Source: a bacterium
GTDB lineage: Bacteria; B130-G9
Direction: 5' to 3'
DNA: 23,321 nt
NCBI GenBank assembly: GCA_035527515.1
Contig: DATLAJ010000046.1
Span: forward strand, 1-23,321
Positions within the stretch are counted from its first letter, which is position 1. Each line of letters starts with the position of its first letter. Positions 19,208-23,321 of this stretch are shown here, piece after piece. Below the pieces are notes generated by a model, which did not search any database, had not been told where the DNA came from, and saw nothing but the letters and a program-made list of their open reading frames with translations. A program made the position numbers and the translations under genes.

Positions 19208-19518
19208 AATCAGATTGGTCGTTTCTGAAGTTGAGCTCTGAAGCTGGCTGGCACATAGGCACGGGAGCTCATGTCGAAAGCCGAGTTGCTGCTTCTTTCA
19301 CCTAACGGGTGCGAACGAGGAGTGCAGGCTGTAATCCCCGAGAGGGGATACCGTGGGTAGCCGTGCGTGCAACGCAACGGGGAGGTTAGAATGGGGGGAT
19401 TGTGGCGCTATTCGCACCGTCAGGCTACGCCTGCGGCTACCCATGGTCTGCCCTTCGGGCAGGAGCTTCTGCCCTCCATCCGCGAGGCAGCCGCAACGTT
19501 CTCCGCTCCAATCTGATT
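19208..19518. repeat. Hairpin-rich noncoding element bounded by 11-bp inverted repeats
   Basis: No credible gene lies between tRNA-Thr (19131) and the glycosyltransferase stop (19645). Most of this gap is an element about 311 bp long, flanked by AATCAGATTGG (19208-19218) and CCAATCTGATT (19508-19518). Inside are ATCCCC-GAGA-GGGGAT (19334-19349), CAGGC-TAC-GCCTG (19421-19433), CTGCC-CTTCG-GGCAG (19448-19462), and longer arms GGTGCGAA/TTCGCACC (19308/19411) and ACCGTGGGTAGCCG (19350-19363) with its near-perfect complement at 19434-19447. It could be a MITE or REP-like repeat, or a structured RNA. Bases 19519-19644 show nothing recognisable. Confidence 0.55.
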
Positions 19519-19644
19519 ATTGGGAAAAACTCCAGAAATCAAACCGAGCAACGGCGGTCTCGACGCCGGAGATCGCCAAATACATCGGCTGACCAACTTG
19601 TACCCGCGGCAAGGCCCGCTCGCTTCAACACCTCGCCGGCCTCG

Positions 19645-20901
19645 TCATGGGCCTGGCGGCGCAGTGAAACGCCGGCAAGCTCGCAGCTTGCTCAGCGTGC
19701 AGCCCGCAAAGAGGCAGATATATGGGTAGAGCACGAGGCCATATCGCGAGAGGGCACGAGTCAGAACATATCCCGACAAGAAATAGACTACGAGAAGCAC
19801 GACCAGCATCACGAGTCGCTTGTCCGCAGACCTACAAAGGAGGATCGCCCCCAGTGCAAGTAGGATGTAGAGCGAGTTCTGAAGCACACCGGCCCAGACA
19901 AGCACGTGGCTGACCCTCGGTCGGATGATTGTGTAGTAGCCGACGTTGTTAAGCAGGGTAAGTCGGGGATAGTCAATGAAAACGACGAGTGTCTTGATAA
20001 ACACCCGTCTCGGCAGATCAGATAGGTTCTGGATGAACGTGCGCATCCCCTCAGCCCGGAGATACTTGTTTTTTTCCACCCAGTTCATCGACAAAGACTT
20101 CTCGAAGACGTCGGGCAGCAGCAAGGGCCTCGCGATATTGTCGCGCGGCGGGAAATCCCGGTAGTTGCCGGTCAGGAAATTGAGTCCAAAGAGCGTCCCA
20201 GTAGGGATGAAGGCGTTATACTTGACATAATTCCTGATCACCCACGGAGACATGACGATAATGAAACCAACGACCGCCACAAGCGCCAGCGAGACCCGTC
20301 TCTTCAGCGACAACTTTGCGGCAACGAATATCAACAAGACGACAAGAGCGATCATTAGCTGGCCGGCGGCTTTGCAGAGCGTTGTGATGCCTAGCATGAC
20401 TCCCGTCGCGAGAGCCCACGGCCATGTAGTTCTCTCCAACAGACGCAGGGTAACCACGACCGAGATACCGACCAGAAAAACGAATACGGTGTCCGGGTAA
20501 AGCACTCCGCAGTGGACGGCCGACGGCAGATGCAGGGAAAGCAGCATGGCGGCGGCAAACGCCGCCCACCTATCGCCGAGATACCGCAGACCGAGATAGA
20601 ACACGAGCGCTGAAAGAAGCGTCGAGAGAACGATCTGCACGCCAACGACTGCCTTTGGGAACGCGCCGAATGCCCAATAGACCAGAGCGACGAAATAACC
20701 GTAGAGAGGGACCCTGATGGGGAACTCAGCCTCGCCTGGGGGCTGCCTATCAAGTGGATTACCAGCCAGAATGTTCTTGGCCATCACGTCATACTCGTGA
20801 CCGTCGAGAATCACTGGCGGAATCCCGAAGACCCAGACAAACACGCCCCGAACAAGAAGTGAGGTAATAAAGATCACAAGAAGCGCCGCTCTTGTGCTCA
20901 C
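19645..20901 (-). CDS. Membrane glycosyltransferase, family-39/ArnT-like (GT-C fold)
   Basis: Probably transfers a sugar from a polyprenyl-phosphate carrier on the outer face of the inner membrane; the acceptor is unknown. 418 residues with about 9-11 hydrophobic helices. Seen: an N-terminal helix (LLVIFITSLLVRGVFVWVF) followed by a short outer loop with acidic residues (LDGHEYDVMAKNIL), as in the catalytic Asp/Glu loop of this superfamily, then P-L-Y-G-Y-F-V-A-L-V-Y, LCKAAGQLM and SPWVIRNYVKYNAFIPTGT, a typical motif of the family. Start is GTG at 20901, overlapping the previous stop as GTGA, which implies translational coupling. The stop is TGA. Confidence 0.85.
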   Translation of the reverse strand: MSTRAALLVIFITSLLVRGVFVWVFGIPPVILDGHEYDVMAKNILAGNPLDRQPPGEAEFPIRVPLYGYFVALVYWAFGAFPKAVVGVQIVLSTLLSALVFYLGLRYLGDRWAAFAAAMLLSLHLPSAVHCGVLYPDTVFVFLVGISVVVTLRLLERTTWPWALATGVMLGITTLCKAAGQLMIALVVLLIFVAAKLSLKRRVSLALVAVVGFIIVMSPWVIRNYVKYNAFIPTGTLFGLNFLTGNYRDFPPRDNIARPLLLPDVFEKSLSMNWVEKNKYLRAEGMRTFIQNLSDLPRRVFIKTLVVFIDYPRLTLLNNVGYYTIIRPRVSHVLVWAGVLQNSLYILLALGAILLCRSADKRLVMLVVLLVVYFLSGYVLTRALSRYGLVLYPYICLFAGCTLSKLRACRRFTAPPGP

Positions 20902-22730
20902 TTCAACCCCTCAGCAGCAGCATGGTGTCTTCTAAATACATACACTGGACCCTCACGCCAGACCAGATCAAAACCTCGAATGCGCCCAGTTTTCCTGACT
21001 TTCTCCGCCACAGTCGCCTCCCACGAACTTGTAATCCTCTCGACGTTGACGATAGCATACTCCACACCGCCTGGTTCAAGCGCGCTCTCGCGCAGAAAAT
21101 ACACATCGTTGCTAGATGCAAGGTGCGGCAGCATGTAGCGAAACGCGGCCACAGGGACCTTCGGAGGCACCATCTTAAGCGCCTTTTTTTGCGCCTCGAA
21201 GTAAGTGTCCTTGTGCATCTTGGCTGTGCCCCACCACATAGGGGTGTAGGAGATCGCGACGACTAGCAGTAAAATCGATATTGCGATCAATAGGACTCGC
21301 CGGCGGCCTGCCAATCGCGATATTGTGAACAGGCTCGCCGGTCCAAGAAAAGCTGAAGGAAGAATGCCGTGATGGAATGTTATGGGGACTGGCCAGTTCA
21401 CCAGCCCAACCACAACGAGGGCCGGGAGCAGGCCCATCAAGCAGTAAAGACTGCCGAAGGGAAGCATGAAGAGGAAAGGAGCCAACAGATAGAAAGCGAA
21501 CTCCTGCCTTTGGAATTGCAGCAGGTTTCCTATCAGGATGTGGGGCTTGTCCAGCAAGACCACCGCCAGACTTGAGATGGACTTAACGTATGGATACTTC
21601 ACAACCATCGTATTGTCTGGGGGTCTGAACAACGGAAACAGGATCAGAAAGACCACAATCAGCCACAGAACGTTGACGGCGGCCGGCAGGAGAATCCATT
21701 TTCTCGACCTTCGCTGAAGGACCGCAAACACCGGAAAGAGGAGCATTATGAACGGCACGTTCTCCTTCATTCCGTTGCAGAGCACCATCAAAGTCATGAA
21801 CCAGCCAAAGCGCCTCGTCTCGAAAAAATAGATCACCAAAGGCACGAGGAATGTTGCGAGTAGGACTGGATGAAACCCGCCGTAGTTTTGGGCCATCGCC
21901 GTGGGGATAAGCAGATACGCAACGCTAAGCACTATGCTTTCGAGCGAACTCAGCCGCAACCTTGCTAGAAAAAAGAAAGGAATCGCGGCACAACCCATGA
22001 CAATAATCCTGAAAACTATGAATACAGCCGCCGTTCTGAAGATAAGAAAAAAGGGCAGAATGATGAGTTTTATGGGCGCAAAATGATCGCCCACGAGCTC
22101 ATATATCTGGTTGCCCGATTGCGTGTGCAACCTCGACAGAAAGAAATGTCCCTGTGACACACTATACTGTGCTGTTGTGAACCTCGAGAGGTCGTGCCAG
22201 TTGCCGAAGATGTAATAGTCCCACAGTCCCGTGCATAAGAAAAAAACGATATATATGAGCACGATTGCCGTGAGCAGACGGCGCTCGTTGCGCTCGACGA
22301 ACGCGTCCATCCTTTTCAGCAGCCTGGGGTTGGACGCTACGATGATGAAGGCGTGCGCCCCAAAGATCAGCGCGAAGAGAAAGGCTTTCGGCCCAAGTTT
22401 CTCCATATAGCAGAGGAAATAAGTCCTAAGGGAGGTTGAGAATCGCGGGATAAACAAAGGGATGGTCAAAAGTGACAAGGCGGGCAGAAACGAAAGATAG
22501 CTATCTTGCGCAAGGACCCCGACCGGTTTGCCCGTCAAAAGCCTTGAGACGAACATGAAGTAGAGAATCGCCGCCAGGGCGCCACAGACGCCAAAGATGG
22601 CATACCGCGGTCCGTTGCTCAGGCTGGCGCACATCCCCGGGAAAAACCCACTTACGTAAAGCCCGACCAGCGCACCTGCCAGGGCGACAATAAGCCAGCG
22701 CAAAAGGTCTTTTCTGCTAACGTTATTCAT
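20898..22730 (-). CDS. DUF2079 family integral membrane protein
   Basis: Predicted polytopic membrane protein (610 residues, about 12 hydrophobic helices) of the DUF2079 family, which is related to GT-C glycosyltransferases; substrate unknown. Seen: an early outer loop (GLWDYYIFGNWHDLSRF...SQGHFFLSRLHTQSGN), the family motif VGDHFAPIKLIILPFFLIF, then NYGGFHPVLLATFLVPLVIYFFE and the KEN segment (LCNGMKENVPFIMLLFPVF). The C-terminal soluble part has a Rossmann-like ending (VPVAAFRYMLPHLASSNDVYFLRE...GGVEYAIVNVER) typical of this family. It begins 24 bp after the binding-protein gene and overlaps the glycosyltransferase by 4 bp. Confidence 0.88.
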   Translation of the reverse strand: MNNVSRKDLLRWLIVALAGALVGLYVSGFFPGMCASLSNGPRYAIFGVCGALAAILYFMFVSRLLTGKPVGVLAQDSYLSFLPALSLLTIPLFIPRFSTSLRTYFLCYMEKLGPKAFLFALIFGAHAFIIVASNPRLLKRMDAFVERNERRLLTAIVLIYIVFFLCTGLWDYYIFGNWHDLSRFTTAQYSVSQGHFFLSRLHTQSGNQIYELVGDHFAPIKLIILPFFLIFRTAAVFIVFRIIVMGCAAIPFFFLARLRLSSLESIVLSVAYLLIPTAMAQNYGGFHPVLLATFLVPLVIYFFETRRFGWFMTLMVLCNGMKENVPFIMLLFPVFAVLQRRSRKWILLPAAVNVLWLIVVFLILFPLFRPPDNTMVVKYPYVKSISSLAVVLLDKPHILIGNLLQFQRQEFAFYLLAPFLFMLPFGSLYCLMGLLPALVVVGLVNWPVPITFHHGILPSAFLGPASLFTISRLAGRRRVLLIAISILLLVVAISYTPMWWGTAKMHKDTYFEAQKKALKMVPPKVPVAAFRYMLPHLASSNDVYFLRESALEPGGVEYAIVNVERITSSWEATVAEKVRKTGRIRGFDLVWREGPVYVFRRHHAAAEGLK

Positions 22731-22754
22731 TCTCTCAATACTTCAATCCAACGA

Positions 22755-23321
22755 CTATTCTGCAAAAAGCTTCTTGTGAATCGTCATCAGCGCCCCAACC
22801 ACTCTTGGCCCCGGCCGAGTCGTGACGTCCGGAGCCAGCAAATAGACCCTGCCATTCTTAACCGCAGGTATCTCTCTCCACCTCGCCAACGAGCGCAAGT
22901 CCTTCAACAACCCCTTGCGACTGCCGTGCCCAGTCACGAGAATGACGTCCGGTGCCGATGCCACAATGGTCTCCAGGCCCAACTTCGGGTAGCGAATGCC
23001 ACAAGTCCCTACCACGTTCACACCTCCGGCTATCTCGATAAGCTCGCCGATAAAGGTCTCGGCAGTCGCACTTACTACCGGCTTGATGTCCAGCGCGATC
23101 AGAACCCTGGGCCGGCCCCTGCCTCTAGTGAGCCTCTCTGCCTTCAGCTTGACTCGCTTGACCACAAGCTCAATGTCGCTCACCAGTTTCTTTGCCTCGG
23201 CCTCGCGTCTGAAGAGTTTGCCCAGCTGATTGATTGACTCCGTCAGCCCCTTCATATTGTTGGGGAACACGCAGAAGACTGGTATGCCGAGAGACCTCAG
23301 GTTCGCAACTTCTGTCTTAGA
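22755..23321 (-). CDS. ABC transporter substrate-binding protein, BtuF/FhuD-like (5' end outside window)
   Basis: C-terminal 188 residues of a periplasmic binding protein of the helical-backbone (TroA/BtuF) class for cobalamin, Fe-siderophore or heme uptake. The frame is open to the window edge (SKTEVANLRSLGIPVFCVFP...), so the apparent GTG start at 23270 is internal. Seen: the linker segment L-R-S-L-G-I-P-V-F, the long backbone helix (LTESINQLGKLFRREAEAKK), then FIGELIEIAGGVNVVG, IVASAPDVILVTGHG, and the ending W-R-E-I-P-A-V-K-N-G-R-V-Y-L-L common in BtuF-like proteins. The ligand cannot be told. Permease and ATPase genes would be expected outside the window. The stop is TAG, 24 bp before the DUF2079 gene. 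Confidence 0.88.
   Translation of the reverse strand, partial: SKTEVANLRSLGIPVFCVFPNNMKGLTESINQLGKLFRREAEAKKLVSDIELVVKRVKLKAERLTRGRGRPRVLIALDIKPVVSATAETFIGELIEIAGGVNVVGTCGIRYPKLGLETIVASAPDVILVTGHGSRKGLLKDLRSLARWREIPAVKNGRVYLLAPDVTTRPGPRVVGALMTIHKKLFAE

Noticed and set aside
19353-19863. Overlapping plus-strand ORFs in and beside the structured element
   Set aside because: Arg/Pro/Ser-rich translations of a hairpin-rich region and of the antisense of the glycosyltransferase; no ribosome site or known domain.

Overview
All recognisable genes in this window lie on the minus strand, so the biological reading order is from high to low coordinates. The backbone is the classic bacterial translation/transcription cluster: tRNA-Thr(TGT), tRNA-Tyr(GTA), [large inserted gene], tRNA-Gly(TCC), tRNA-Thr(GGT), tuf, rpmG, tRNA-Trp(CCA), secE, nusG, rplK, rplA, rplJ, rplL, rpoB, rpoC (3' end beyond base 1). 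This is a bacterial chromosome. The proteins are divergent (Cys-rich inserts in RpoB, RpoC and EF-Tu) and I cannot assign a phylum; an uncultivated lineage is a guess. TGA is the normal stop of rpoB, rplJ and two membrane-protein genes, so the code is standard.

The most notable feature is the 6.5 kb gene at 12400-18875. A normal gene caller would start it at 18593, but the reading frame continues upstream through one in-frame TGA (18678-18680) to a good ribosome binding site and a signal peptide. That TGA sits exactly where a thioredoxin-fold protein has the first Cys of its CxxC motif (A-T-W-TGA-S-H-C). It is followed 19 nt later by a hairpin (TACGC-TGGAT-GCGTA) that fits the bacterial SECIS rules. 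I read it as a secreted selenoprotein of about 2158 residues: signal peptide, UxxC thioredoxin domain, one Ig-like domain, 15 tandem Ig-like repeats of about 100 residues, an ASH-like domain and two further beta-rich C-terminal domains. A single missing base near 14324 splits the frame; restoring one C joins the halves exactly.

This gene sits inside the tRNA Thr-Tyr-Gly-Thr-tuf array familiar from Escherichia coli thrU-tyrU-glyT-thrT-tufB, between the Tyr and Gly tRNAs. It has its own strong intrinsic terminator (12332-12366), followed by a sigma70-like promoter (12096-12123) that can restart transcription for tRNA-Gly and everything downstream.

Upstream (19132-23321) lie a gene-free stretch with a roughly 310-bp hairpin-rich element bounded by 11-bp inverted repeats, then a tight three-gene group read from 23321 down to 19645: a partial BtuF/FhuD-type substrate-binding protein, a DUF2079 membrane protein and a family-39-type membrane glycosyltransferase (the last two overlap as GTGA).
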